DNA of 64,000 nucleotides from Neurospora crassa OR74A (lineage: Eukaryota > Ascomycota > Sordariomycetes > Sordariales > Sordariaceae): NCBI RefSeq assembly GCF_000182925.2, contig NC_026507.1, forward strand, positions 2,108,001-2,172,000, in the 5' to 3' direction. The notes beneath the pieces were generated by a model. It had not been told where the DNA came from and did no database searches. It saw only the letters and a list, made by a program, of their open reading frames with translations. Position 1 is the stretch's first letter. Every line of letters begins with the position of its first letter. Below are positions 41,627 through 55,059 of the stretch, one piece after another. Position numbers and translations under genes: made by a program.

Positions 41627-44478
41627 TATAATTAATATTCGTAGTACTTAAAGTAAAGGGTTTTTTACTTAGTAAAAGGGACGGGCTAAATAAGTATCCT
41701 GGGATAAAAGGGAGAAGTGCCGTACTAAAGGATAGTATATTTATTATAATGCTACCGGCTATATTATTATTAGATACCTATACTTCCCGGCTATAAACCT
41801 TTAAAGTAAAGGAATATATATTTAAATTATTCAAGTAGCCCTACTACTTGATAAAGAGTCCTAAATAACCGAATTCTCGGACTCCGAATCGGACTAAGGA
41901 AAAGAGTAACTCCAATACGAAATTGGGTATTGGAACTTACCCCCGGAGTACTAAGTAAAATAGAAGAATTTAAACCCTAAAGAGAAATAGGACTAATTTT
42001 AATATTAATTATCTTTAACTCTATTAATCTAATTTACACCCTTATTAATAAAGGTTGTTAGTACTATATTATTATTAGTAAAAATATTGTTCGGAATTTT
42101 TACATCCCTATTATCCCGATCCTAATTCAATAGATCCGAAGCGTTATAGTAACTATGACAGGCGCTTCTATTTAAGGTATTACGTATTTCCTTATAGAAT
42201 TTTAAGGCTAAATTTTATTAATCTACGTATATATAGTACTAGAATTCGACTACCCTATTATTCTAGGGAAGATATAGTTAACAGTTAATTAAGTATACTT
42301 AATCCCCTATAAGAAGAAATTCTAGTATAGCGCTACTTAATCCTAAATAAATTATATTAATAAATTTAAGTTTAAAACCCTATTCCTCGAAGAATTTTAA
42401 AGAGTAGCGTACATCCTTACTATTACCTTTATTAGGTATATTCGTCGGATAAGTAAGAAAAAGGGCTAAGCTATTATAGAAACTTTTATATTCGCCGTCC
42501 GGCTAGAGGATATTAGGAAGGCTTTAGCGCCTAAGTAGGTCCGGACCGATGAAGAGTTTTAATAAATTATTTCTAAAGACTTTTAGGACCTTATCCCTTT
42601 TTTTAGAAAGTAGGAAGCCGACCGTCTTAATAATTTTAAAGCTAAAATCGATTTAAAGATCGAATTAAAGAAGGGGCTTAACGGTAGAGATTTTCTATTC
42701 CCCTTTAGCTTATTGTATAATATATTTTAAAAAGAATTTTTAGTACTTAAAAAGATTCTTTAGGATTCAATAAATAAGGGTTTTATTTATACTAGTAATT
42801 CGGTTACTAGAGCCCCCGTTTTCTTCGTTTGGAAATTGGACAGAGGCCTTTACTTCTATTATAATAACTAGACTTTTAATATAATTATTTAAGTAGATGA
42901 GTTTTTCTTATTATTAATCCGAGAGATGTTCCGAATATTTAAAGGAATAAAGTAGTTCTCTAAGGTAAATATAGTATAAATCTTCTATAAGATCCGAATA
43001 GCAGAAGGAGAAGAGTATAAAATAGTATTTCGAATTTACTATAGCCTATTTAAGTAGTTAATAGTCCCCTTCGGCCTATATAGCGCTTTAGTTACTTTTC
43101 AACGGTATATTAGTTAAATATTATAGGAATTTTTTAATAATTTCTATTCGGCGTATATAAATAACATTTTTATTTTTATAGACGGGTTTCGAAAAGACTA
43201 TATATAAAAGGTCTATATAATATTCGAACGCTTCTGTAATATCACACTTTATTTGGACCCTAATAAATATAAATTTATTGTTAAGAAGGTTAAATGTTTA
43301 AGGTTTATTATTTATGCCGGCGTAGGTATTTAAGTAGACCCCGAGAAGGTTAAAGCTATTTTAAAATAGGTTGCTTTAATATCCTAAAAGAGAGTCCGGA
43401 GTTTCTTAGGATATATAAATTACTACCCGATATTTACCCCAGAATTCACTATAGTAGTTATACTACTTATAGTATTAATTAGTGAAGGAGTTCTATTTAA
43501 ATAGTAAGTAGTATATAAAGAAGCCTTCCAATTATTTAAGGTACTATTTATTTAAGTACTAATATTAACCGAATAGGATCCTAAATGTCCAATTTTCCTT
43601 AAAATTGATTTAGTAGTTTTATATTTAGAAGTTATTTAGTTTGGGAAATGGATAGCTAGCGGTACGTAGTAGCGTTTTATTTAAGGAAGTTGAAGTTAGC
43701 CGAATATATTTACCCTATTTATAATAAAGAGATATTAAGATTTATTAATTATATATAGAAATAGTAAGCCGAACTCTATAATTGTAATAACTTTATTATT
43801 CTAATTAACTATTATAATTTGTAATACTTTATAACCTGGTAGTATTTGTCCAAATAATAGGCCTACTAGGCCGAATACTTTTCTAAGTTCTTTTTCGAAT
43901 TTTAGTACTAACCGGGTAAGGAAGTAGTAGTATTAATTATATTATTATAGAGGGACTAGGATTAACCTATTAAGGACAATAAGGAAATTCGAAATTTCCA
44001 ATTTAGTTCCGAGTCCGTTTTATACAACTATATCCGTATTTTAATAATAAACCTTCGGAGCTTTCGAATAATTTAAGGGAAGGGCGTAAAGGTCTTTAAA
44101 AATCTAAATTTATAACAAATTCTGAAAGTTTTATAGTAGAAAGGAACGTTATTTATTAATAAATCTATCAAATAATAAACAATAACGCAAGAGACTTACC
44201 CTTTTTTTTAAATTTAAAATTTAGAAAATTAATTATTCTATTAACGATTTCGGGCGCTTAAAATACTAAGGAAGGCTATAGATCCCTAGGTACTTAGTAA
44301 CTACCGAAGTAGAAGCTATGAAATTATCCGACTCTAACCGAAAGTTCAATATACTCCGTACCTATATTATTCAGTTTATATACAATTCTTAAGCACTTAG
44401 GCACCCCGGTAGAGAAAGTACTATTATAACCCTAGTCTATTACTTTTACTAACTACTATTCGGAATTTATATAAAATA
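41627..44478 (+). pseudogene. Gypsy-A protease, reverse transcriptase, RNase H and integrase start (part 2)
   Basis: Plus-strand Ty3/Gypsy pol read through stops: LVLKKIL.DSINKGFIYTSN, APVFFVWKLDRGLYFYY, then VPFGLYSALVTFQRYI and a degraded catalytic box AYINNIFIF. RNase H and the tether follow (DPEKVKAIL, FLGYINYY). The integrase zinc domain begins with HPGRESTIITLVYYFY and is cut at GIYIK by the LINE insertion. Continuation is at 54780. Confidence 0.8.
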
Positions 44479-44581
44479 ATTAATTAATTAATAATATTAT
44501 TCCCTATACTATAACTATAGCGCCTTATTAATATAGGGTCTATCTCTAGTTCTCTAAAGGGGAAAACCGTACGGCGTTAAG

Positions 44582-44783
44582 TATAACGGGGACAGCACGG
44601 TTAATACGGGTGCTGGTTGTATAGCTTAATTAAGGTTCTATAAAGGAGGAAAAGATCTATCTGAGATGCGGATCCACTGGCGTAGAGGTTTTCATTGGGG
44701 CTGCGCGCTCTACGCTACTATAGCTGATAGCAACTCTAATTTTAGAAATTAAAGTCCATAACCCGGGCGCTAACCCTATAATA
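44582..44783 (-). repeat. Gypsy-C 3' LTR
   Basis: Starts TATAACGGGGACAGCACGG and ends CCCTATAATA. It contains GGGGCTGCGCGCTCTACGC, conserved in both LTRs. Confidence 0.92.
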
Positions 44784-47700
44784 TTACCCCCCTCCTTTCC
44801 CCCTCCTCTACCCCTTGTCTATCTCCTACTTATTATTACAATCAGTCTCCAATACATTCGCAACTTCTATCTCAATTATAAACTCATTTCCTATACTACC
44901 AATTAACGTACTCGTACTTTCTATTTACTATAGCTATTATCGTTTAAGACGGTAATTAATAGTAGGTAGTAATAGGTAGTAGGCAATGGTCTCAATACCT
45001 ACATTCCCTAAATCCATTTATATAATCCCCTTCCCCTTTACTTTTTAAATTTCTCCCTCTCTTTTCTTTTCTTTAACGATAATTTAATCCCCTAAAGTAA
45101 ATAATACTATCCCCTTCTCTATTTTACGCCTATTTATCGCCTTTAACCCCCTTAATATTCTTAAATACCTTACTATACACTATCCCCCCCCCGCTTCTAT
45201 AGCCGTAACCCCGGGCTCTAACCTTCGTACCCTTTACTTTATTGATAATAACCCGCCGGCCCCTACCGCCGCCCCCTTTAGTACTTCGCCCGCCGGTTCC
45301 CCTACTATTTATTTTAACGCCTCGCCCCCCAGCCCTCCCTCCTACTACTCTTCCCTATTAGTATTAGCCCCTTTAACGCCCCTCCCTTATACCCTAGTAC
45401 GCCCCTCTCCCTTCGCTACCACCCCCTACCCTTTTAGCTCTCGCCCTATAGAGAAGTATTAGTACAATATAAATTTTTTTTTTTTATATACCGACTTCCT
45501 AAGGTTTCTACTCTACTATTAATCTATTACTAACCCCTTTATTATAATATAAATATAAGGAGTCCGTTATTCTTTATATTATTTACCTAAATACAGAACG
45601 GGTTTATCTTACAATACTTAGTCGTACTATAGTATATATTAATTACTATAATGACAATAAGTAGTCCAATTAAGTATTACCTTTAACCCTACGTATATTC
45701 GCTATTTAAGAGGCGGTAGTAGGCATTACAATTAAAGCGGCAGTAAAGGATAATTTTAATTATTATATAAATATTTAGAGAAATACTACGGAACTTTATA
45801 AGAAGGTATTTATCGATTAGTATATTACTCCTACCCCTTCTTTTTTATTTTTTCTCCTACTCTAAAATATTAGTATTAATTTCTCTCTTTTTTTTTTCTT
45901 TTAATTACAAGTACTTCTATTACATTAAAGCAGTATCCCCCTTACCCCCCTCCCCTTCGTCGGCAGCGCCCCCTCCCTACGAGTTATAAATAATTCGAGA
46001 TAGTATAGCGATTTCCTAAACTAGGATAAATATATTAAAGTTGGGTAATAATTATAGGCGTAAGGTATAGAAAAAATAGAGAAACTTAATATTAATATTA
46101 TTCCCCTCCCCTTTTTTTATAACTAATATTACTACTTCTTATATTCTATAATAAGATATTCTACTAGTTCGTTATTAGTAATAGTAGGACTATATTTAAT
46201 TTCGAAGTAATTTAATACTATAATATTTGTTATTAATTATAAGGGTTCCTAAATTTACTTTGCCTATCCTACCTACTTTATTAACGCTTTTCTACACTCC
46301 TTCTTCGTTTAATAATAAAAAATTCTTTTTACGAAATATTGTTTTTCGCTATCAATTATAATAATTAGGGGTTGGGGGTTAATAATAATTTATCCTAATA
46401 GGGGGTTATTTCAAATATATTATGAGAAATCTATATGGAATTTATTAAAGACCCTTATAATAAAATTAATATATTCTATTACGTATAGGTTAAGAACTTT
46501 TAAAACTATATATTTAGCATATACCTAATTTAACTCCTTTTTAGGCCGTTCGGTTTTCAAGTTCTTAAAATTTAGTCAAATTTTAATCCCTTTTTTAAAT
46601 ACCTTAACTAATTATTTCTTACAATTCGTAAAATACTCCTAATCTTATATTAAAATAATTATTATCGCTTAATAAAGATCCGTAATTTACTACAACCGTA
46701 TAACAAAGCCTTCGGCTTTCTTCTACAGGTCTATAAATTCGGCTTTTACAAGTTAAATAATGATTACTATAGGGGATTATAAGTAGTAACTATAAGTAGT
46801 AAAGAACAGAAATATTCCAATTACAGTATTTATTTTACTATTAATTACTAACTACATAGCGGGGTACTAATAGTCCCAATTATTTTAAGCATAATTTATA
46901 AAAATTGTTAAAAATATTTATACCTTTTAATATATATATTCTAGCCCGCTATCAATCTAAGGGTAAAATATTATACTTAATTACCATTCTACGCTAAGGA
47001 AATTATAGAAGTATTTTTAGAAACTATTAGTCTAATTAGAACTTCTATTACTAACAATAAATCGGGGCTAATTATAGTAATATATAAAATATTATAAAAA
47101 CGTTTTAATAATTACTCTTACTTTTATAATAGGTATAAGCTCTAAAATAACCACTGTATTAAGCCAGTCTTTAATAATTAGATGGTTTATATAGCCTCCT
47201 AAGGGTAGTAAATTAATAATTAAATTTATTTAAATATCCTTAAAGAATTAATTTAAGATCGGTAGTAGTTCTAATAGCCCTTTCTTCTAATTTCTCTAAT
47301 ATTTTACCCTTCTATAAATATTATAATTAATTATAAACCAACGAATATAAATACCTATTAATAGCTAGTAAAAATCTTTACTAACAATATAAATAGTGCC
47401 TTCTTTCCTTAGGTAGTCGAGAGCAACCGAATTATATATCTTTTAAATAAGGCGCGTACGTAGGACATTCCTTTCCAAATCTTTTAATAATATATAGAGG
47501 GTAACTACTTTTATAATAGTTGGGGTACTAGGGATTTAAACGCACCCTCGATAATATAATTTCCCTAGACTATTAACCGAATATTCGCCTAATTGTACTT
47601 TCAAGCCTTAAACTACGGCGGGTAGGCCTCGGTCGCCGTTAGTAACTACTTAAAGAATACACTAATAAATTGTATTTTATTGGGCTACCTTCTTATAGAA

Positions 47701-48449
47701 TTACTATAAATCCGGATTTTTAAATACCTTTACGCCCTCCCCTACGGTTATAGAGGAGGCTACTATACGAACGTAATTCTTAAAAGCCTCCTAAAGGATT
47801 AACTATATTTCTTTCGCTTCTATATCCCCTTTATTAAATTTATTTTAGTTCTACTGTAATAAAGTATTAAATACTATAGTAAATTTATTTAAACAATACT
47901 AAATTTCCAAATTAAATTTCGAAAGGAATTTAACTTAATATATTTAGCGCTTAAAGAGCTTTTACCTCTCTATAAAATATTTAAAGTTCTAATAATTAAT
48001 TATAATAACGAACTTCTTATGATTCCTAAACTCTATTAACCACTCCTCTAAATACTTAATAATTACTAATATTTCTTTATTTAAATAGGGTAATTACGTT
48101 CCACCAATATAAACTTCTAGGAATAGTATACTACTACAATCTTTTTACTATCCTTCTCCTATATAAAGACGTTACTAAACCTACAGCTACTATAATCTAC
48201 TTCCAAGAATATAGGTAGGTCGGGATTTTATTGTATAAGGATAGGGGTTTTAGTAAATAATTTCTTTAATTACCGGAATACGGAATTGTACTTAATTATC
48301 TACTTAGAGGGGACCCCCTTCCTTATAAGCATTATTAATACTTTTACTACCGTAAAAGAATTTTAAATAAATATATAATAATAATTTACAAAGCCTAGAA
48401 ATTTCTCACCCCTTTCTAAAACATTAGAGCTTCCTAATCTATAATTACT

Positions 48450-49200
48450 TTAATCTTCTTAGGGTCCGCTTAAATACTTACGCTTATAATAATTATAAAA
48501 CCGAAGTATTTTACGCTTTTAACAACGAATTTATGTTTCTTAGGGTCCAAATAGAATCTAACTACTATTAATCGTTCCACTACTTTACAGACTTTCTTTA
48601 AATAGCCTCTCTTTAATCCGGAAAAGAAGATTGATATATTATTTATATAAATTAAAATAAAATTATCAAAGTAATTATTAAAAATACTATTAATATACCG
48701 TTGGAAGGTCGCTAGAATTCCTAACAATCCGAAGGGTATTATAAACTATTTAAAAAGGCCGTATCGAATATAGAAGGCCGTCTTCCCTTCTTTTCCCTCG
48801 GCTATACGAATTTTATAGAACGCTTATATTATATTTATTTTAATAAATTACTTCATTTTAACTATAATACAAAAAATTTCTTTAATTAAGGGTAGTGGGT
48901 AGCAATTAATTCTTATAATAGTATTTAGAATTCAGTAATTATAATAGAATTATAGCCCCCTACTTAATTTCCAAATAAAAAGAACCGGTACTACAACCGA
49001 GGAATTACTAGTACGGATAAACCCCTTATTAAAAAGGTTTCTAAGCGTCTTCTTTAATACTAAGAATTCGTCTCTTAATATACTATAAAGTAGCCTATAG
49101 GGGAGTAATATTTCTTTACTATACTTATCCTTCTTTACTTCTATTCTATAGTCGATACTAGAGCAATACGGATTTACTTTATTAACCTCCAACTATTTCT
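48450..49200 (-). pseudogene. Gypsy-C reverse transcriptase remnant
   Basis: Two open stretches (48470-48727 and 48950-49192) preserve Gypsy reverse transcriptase features: DYRIEVKKDKYSKEIL, LVLKKTLRNLFNKGFIRTSN, FDNFILIYINNISIF (degraded catalytic box) and DPKKHKFVVKSVKYFGFIII. Asp to Asn changes in the catalytic box fit G-to-A mutation. Confidence 0.88.
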
Positions 49201-51150
49201 ATACGTAGAGTAAGTCGTATATATTAATAGGAATCCTCTTCTTTAATTCCTCGTCGGTTAAATCAACCTTAAATTTAAAAGCTTTCTACATATTTCGTAA
49301 ATTAATAGTAAATATTACTACTTCCACTACTTCCCTATTGCTTTTCTTCTTAATCCAATTTAGAGTAACTACAAAAATAGTAGCTAAATAATAAACAGCT
49401 TCTCCAATCTCTATAGCGCGAAGGGAAGACCCTTCGGGTATATATTTTAAATATAAGATCTAACATCCAACTACTCTATATTAAAGTCTATATTTATATA
49501 GGACTAAATAGGCTTTTATCGCAATCAATTATAATTTTCCTAATATTATAAGGAATTTTAACTTCGGGACTATATAAGTATAAATGATTAATTTATAACT
49601 ATAGATATCTACCCTAAAATAAACGATACCTTTAATTTTCATACCCTCTATTTTAGTAGAAGCGATTTTAACCTGTCTCCGGGGAATCAGAATTATTAAA
49701 ATCTTCAACTTCTTAACTACTATCTTACTAATAACAACATAGTACTAATAACCTTTATTAATAAAGGTATAGAATTAATCTTTATTATTGATAGTAATGT
49801 GGATTTTAATAATATTTATTTCTATAGGATCTAGGAAGCTCGAAGCTTCCGCCTCCTTACTCAATACTCCTATCTACTCCTATACCCAGCTTTATATAAA
49901 AACTATTCTTTTCCTAACCCTTCTAAGGAAAAATCTTCTATATCTTCTAGTAATAGGTTAATTTAAAATTTAGTAGCCCTAATACTAACTTTATTAGGAC
50001 GCTAAGCTAATCTATATATATAACCGCGAATTATATACCCGCTAGCCCCACAATACAAATAGAGTCTAACTAAATACCGCTTATCGTATTCTTCCTATAA
50101 GACCTATTTAATATACTTAACATCCTCATTATAACTCTCGCTCTTAATTTTAATAGCGTCCATTGTTATAAGTATATTACTATTAATATCCTTAAAGGGT
50201 AGGTTTGCAACCTACTTTCATTAAGGGAAAGATTTCTAATAGTAACTAGTAGCCCCTTTACTACTTCTATTAAGCTTACAGAAGGTTCAATTCGCTTCGA
50301 ACCTTTAAATAATATCTTTTAAATCTTCTACGTATCGGTTGTAAATTTTAAATATATAAACTAAAACTAATTATGTATATATAGCATTAGATATAGAAGT
50401 ATCTAATTAAATAAATTAGAATTCGTTCTCCTATATTAAACCGCCTACCTTTATAAAGTTCTCCTTAAAAACCGGGAAGAAATCAGCGAAACTTTAATTT
50501 TTATATTAATAAATAACTTATAGGCGAATTAACACGAATTATTTCTTATTCTCGCTACCGAAAACTAACTTTAAGTAATTAAACTAATTAATAAAATAAG
50601 AAAAAATTATTAATATAACCGCAGTATTAAAAAACCTCTACTTTAATTATTTTATTACTAAGGAATATATTGAAGAATATTAACTACCCTAATCTATTAC
50701 TAAAAATTATTCCAACTACTCTCTCTTCTTCATATATAAAGCGCAACCGTATAAAGAATAGGGAGAAAGTCGAAATAAATCCGTCCTACTTCAACCACCA
50801 GATATTCTTACATTTAATATTAGGAACAGCGATAAGGGCAACTTCTTAAATAGTACCAATTATAATATTAAAAATAATAGTAACTATATATATAGTTACT
50901 TAAATAGGCGCTTAAAGGTTATTCTACACCCCTTAAATTATAAGCAACGTATTAACGGCGGTCTTAATAACTTCGGCGAATACTATACTTATAAAAATAC
51001 TTCTAATAAAGTCGTCTCTCTCTCTTTCTATTCGCTAAGCTTCAACCCGTTACATTTCTTCTTCTACGCTCGATATAACGTACTATTACCCTTACTACTA
51101 TAGCAGCGGCATATTTTAATCTATCGATTTTATTAATAAATAAAACCTAA

Positions 51151-51352
51151 TATAATAGGGATAGTACGGTTAATATAGGTACTAGTCGTATAGTTTAATT
51201 AAAGTTCTATAAAGGAGGAAAAAATCTATTTGAGATACGGATCCACCGGCGCAGGGGTTTTTATTAGGGCTGCGCGCTCTACGCTACTATAGCTAACAGC
51301 AGCTCTAGTCTCAGAGACCAGAGTCCATAACCCGGGCGCTAGCCCCATGACA
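51151..51352 (-). repeat. Gypsy-C 5' LTR
   Basis: Same length as the 44582 copy; ends GCCCCATGACA. Differences are mainly transitions. Confidence 0.92.
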
Positions 51353-54300
51353 TTAAGCGCCGCCGGATAAAAACCCTTAACTTTATTTCGGCTATAATTC
51401 TTTATACTACTCCTACTTTATTTATAGCTATAACAATTCTCACCTACTACTATAATAAACTAATTTCGTCTCTTCTATCGCTATATTATTCTAATATTAA
51501 AATAATAAGGATAAGAAAGGTACGATTAAATTTAGCGTACTACTTTCTTTATTACTTCTCTATTTTACCCCCTACCGCTCCTTCCTCCGCCCTCTCTCTA
51601 TTTCCCTATCCTATTTTCCCGTTTACTACCCTACTTCTCCATTTCCTTACTCTATTGATAAATACCTCTACCCTATTAATTACTCCCTTACCCTACAATT
51701 CTACTTCTATTTATAATAGTATAAAAACTCTTTTCCTTTATTTATATAATCCCTTATATGATACTCCTTCCTAATCCTCCTCCTCCTTCTTCCTTATTGT
51801 AACTTCTAATAAAATAGCTTCTTCCGGCTATTATTACCCTAATTTAATCAATTTAACTTCTAACGTAGAAGGTCCCTCCCCTAATTTATCCCTAAGCCCT
51901 ATATCCCCTATAGCCTTACTTTTGGAACCTATATTCCTTACTTATAACCTCCGTAACTTCTTCGGTAGTTATCCCCCTCAAAATTAATATAATTTCTTTC
52001 TCCTTCCTCTTTAGCCCTTAACTAATTTAACTAGTATTATTTATAAGATTCCTTACTTCTACTATACTCTAGATTTCGCTTCCATCCCGCATTCCAGTAA
52101 CAAGCCTCGTCTTAGCGACTAGTAAGTCCCTTATTCTCTATTTTTCTTTCTTTTATTATTATCTAACTTCTACGTTTTTAACTATTGGTACTTAGAATAT
52201 TATTTAGACCTATACCTATAAATAGTATATATTGGACATCCCTTTTGATTTTTACAACGCCCGTAATATTATTTAAGTAATAGCCGTTATGATAATATTA
52301 TGTAGTTAAAATAGGTATAACCGCAACCTAGATACCTTCGTTTATACTATTAATAATTTTATTAATTATATATATAAACGTTTAAAGCGGAATAGCCTAC
52401 CTACTAACTATGAACGTTTTCTTTATATTATAAGCTGTAGTATCGCCGAATTCTAGTAGAAGGGTTATTATACATTAATTATAAGGGATATTTATTATAA
52501 TTATATCTCTCCCCTTCCCAACGGTAGTATTATAAATTTAGTTCGGATCACGTCCGGTTCTAGTAATAGTACTATTATTCCTATACATATTATATCCGGC
52601 GGTAGTAATTTTACTATTCCTATTTATATAATTTCTAATTTTAATAGTATTAATTCAATGCCTAGCAGTCCTATAACTATTAATACTCCTAACTACCCTC
52701 TTATAAATAATAATTAAATTTAATAGTACTATAAGATTATTATAAATTAAATTTGTATGATAAAACTATTCGAATAGTTCTCTAAGCGTAATTAAACGCT
52801 TATTAAATAACATCTTTCGGTTCTTATTATAGCTATAGCTTAAATAATTCCTATAATTAATATAACCATTTCTGGTCTATTTCTATCCTTTTATTGTAAT
52901 ATTAATAATATTCTACTTTCCTCTTAAGAGTACTTTACAATTTCGTTATATTACTCCTCCTCTAATTTAATTATTAAATAATATTCTCTCAACTTTCTTA
53001 ATTCTAATACCTATAATAAAATTCTTTCGGCTTTAACTCCGTTATTCAAGAATTCTTAAAGTTCTTTCTTTATTAGTAATTAAATTTCTAAATTCGCTTA
53101 GAAATTAGTATCTATATTAAAGTAATTTAAAGTAATATAAGCGGAGGACTCTTTCTTAAACTTATAAGCGTAGATAGGGGTTAGAATATTTAATATTTTT
53201 TTCTAATAGAAGAAAGCCCGGAAGTTAATTTTTATTCTAATTTAAATAAGGAAGGAATTCTTTACTTTATTTAATAGGTATAATTCTTCTTTATTATCTC
53301 TTAATTTTTAGCGTCTTCCTTTCTTTTTCTTTATACTAACTATATATCGCTAAATAGCTTCTCCGCTAAACTTGAGGGTAAGGTTAATAATAATAAATTC
53401 GTACTATTGTTTTAATTTTATTACTACTACTATTAAGTAGTAATTATAGTGCAATACCTATTCCTAATTTATTATATCCTCTAACTATTCCTCCCGGTTG
53501 GCGACTATTAACTTCAAGATTTATAATAGCAATAGTAAGGTCCCTAATTCTAGAGAAGAACTAACTACTATTGCTAGTAGCTTCTCTATCGGTACTTATA
53601 CTTCGGCCCACTAAACTTTGATTATACTATTCTCTAATTCCCTAACAAATAATTAACCTTTAGACTATTATACTTAAATATAATTAAAACTCTAAATTAG
53701 TATCCCCCAGATAAATCAAACTTAATTTATTCGGATAAACCTTTCTTCAAAAGTCCGGACCCTTTTATTAAAATACAAGCTAAATAATAGATAGAATATT
53801 TCCGTCTTTAAATTCTATACTAGTATAGCTTTATATACCCTAATAATAATTTTCAAATATTTAATCTAATATTTTACTAACCTAATTACTATCCTTCGTA
53901 ATTCTTTATAAACTTCAATCAATTAATGGAATACCGAGGCTCTATATATAACAGCGCTATAAATATATTTAATATATATTTCCTTTACCTAAATAAATGA
54001 ATAACCCTATACCTTCGCTATTAATTCTATAAATATATTTATTTAAATTATTATTTTTTATTTTACCACTTCTATATAAACCTTATATTTATGTATAATC
54101 TAACTAAATCCCTAAGAATTATATTATTACTATTAATTGAAATACTACTTCCCCGAATTAAAGAGTTTCCGTTCTTAGTACCCTCATTTATATAAAATAT
54201 ATTAATTCCATTTTAATCGCTTCGAACTCTATACCTCTCGCCCCAGCCTATTCTAAATATATCCCCTATACTACTTATAATATCCAGCAATTTTGTTCAA

Positions 54301-54779
54301 TAATATAGACTACTACTATAGTATTAGTATCGTTTACAAAGCCGACTATAATTATATTTAAACTTATTACCAACTTTTAATATAATAAAATAATAAAGAG
54401 AATAAATAGGATGAGGGAGAAGAGGGAGCTTTATAGTACGCTAGCAATTATTGTGTAGGGGCGGGACGTTTCATTATCGAAGAAGAGAGAACCTCTTCTA
54501 CTAGTAATGAAATTTACTACCCACTTGATAATCCACATTAGAAGCTACATTTCCTATAAAGTATTTAGAAACTACCTATAAATAACTTTATTGAACACTG
54601 CTTTGAATTCTAGGAGTATAAGGGACGTTACAACCCCGAATTTTCAGGCCGTATACACCGCATCAATAACTACCCGGATTGCAAACTCTATTAAACGGCC
54701 TGCCCGGCTACCTATTTAGCCCTCTAGCAGGAGGTTAAACTCTTCGGCTGCCTACATAAGTCTCTTAGCCACAAGTGCG

Positions 54780-55059
54780 ATTTATATAAAATACTTCCCG
54801 TATAATTACTATATATATTGTTCTATCAAGTACTAGAGAACTTAAAGGAAGGGATTACTCTAATTAATACCGGTACTAGACTAATTCTTCCGAAAGATTT
54901 AGATAGACTTTATTACGGACCTTCCATTGGCTAGAGGGAATATTTACCTACTTATTATTAAAAACTATTTTAGTAAGAATATAATATTAAAATTTATATT
55001 ATTAATAAAGATTGAAATTTATATTAAAAGGTTTATAAGCTATTTTGCAAGGTATTATA
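54780..55059 (+). pseudogene. Gypsy-A integrase, part 3
   Basis: Continues directly from 44478: IYCSIKY, RKGLL and LIPV, then IDFITDLPLARGNIYLLIIKNYFSKNIIL and FISYFARYY. This is the integrase core start, with the usual first catalytic Asp in IDFITDLP. It is cut by LINE copy 3. Confidence 0.85.

Larger units (their letters stand above)
44582..51352 (-). mobile_element. Gypsy-C, Ty3/Gypsy LTR retrotransposon, minus strand
   Basis: LTRs of 202 bases lie at 44582-44783 and 51151-51352. The duplication TTAAG is at 44577-44581 and 51353-51357. A long polypurine tract next to the left LTR on the minus strand (GGGGTAGAGGAGGGGG, then AAAGGAGGGGGG) fixes the orientation. The reverse transcriptase is readable at 48450-49200. 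The length (6.8 kb) is near that of an intact element, so it is mutated rather than deleted. Confidence 0.93.
44479..54779 (-). mobile_element. Tad-like LINE, copy 2, 5' truncated and split by Gypsy-C
   Basis: A minus-strand non-LTR retrotransposon inserted in Gypsy-A. The 14-bp duplication ATTTATATAAAATA is at 44465-44478 and 54780-54793, and removing the insert restores the Gypsy frame as GIYIKYFPYNYYIYCSIKY. The reverse transcriptase is at 53900-54779: ALVAKRLM, then FAIRVVIDAVYTA, LLEFKAVFNKVIYR and IVGFVNDTNTIVV, where an active element has the FVDDTN box. A 3' region of about 1.7 kb (51353-52960 plus 44479-44581) has unknown content. The 3' end has a hairpin and an AATTAATTAAT tail. Gypsy-C (44582-51352) is nested in it. 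Confidence 0.87.
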
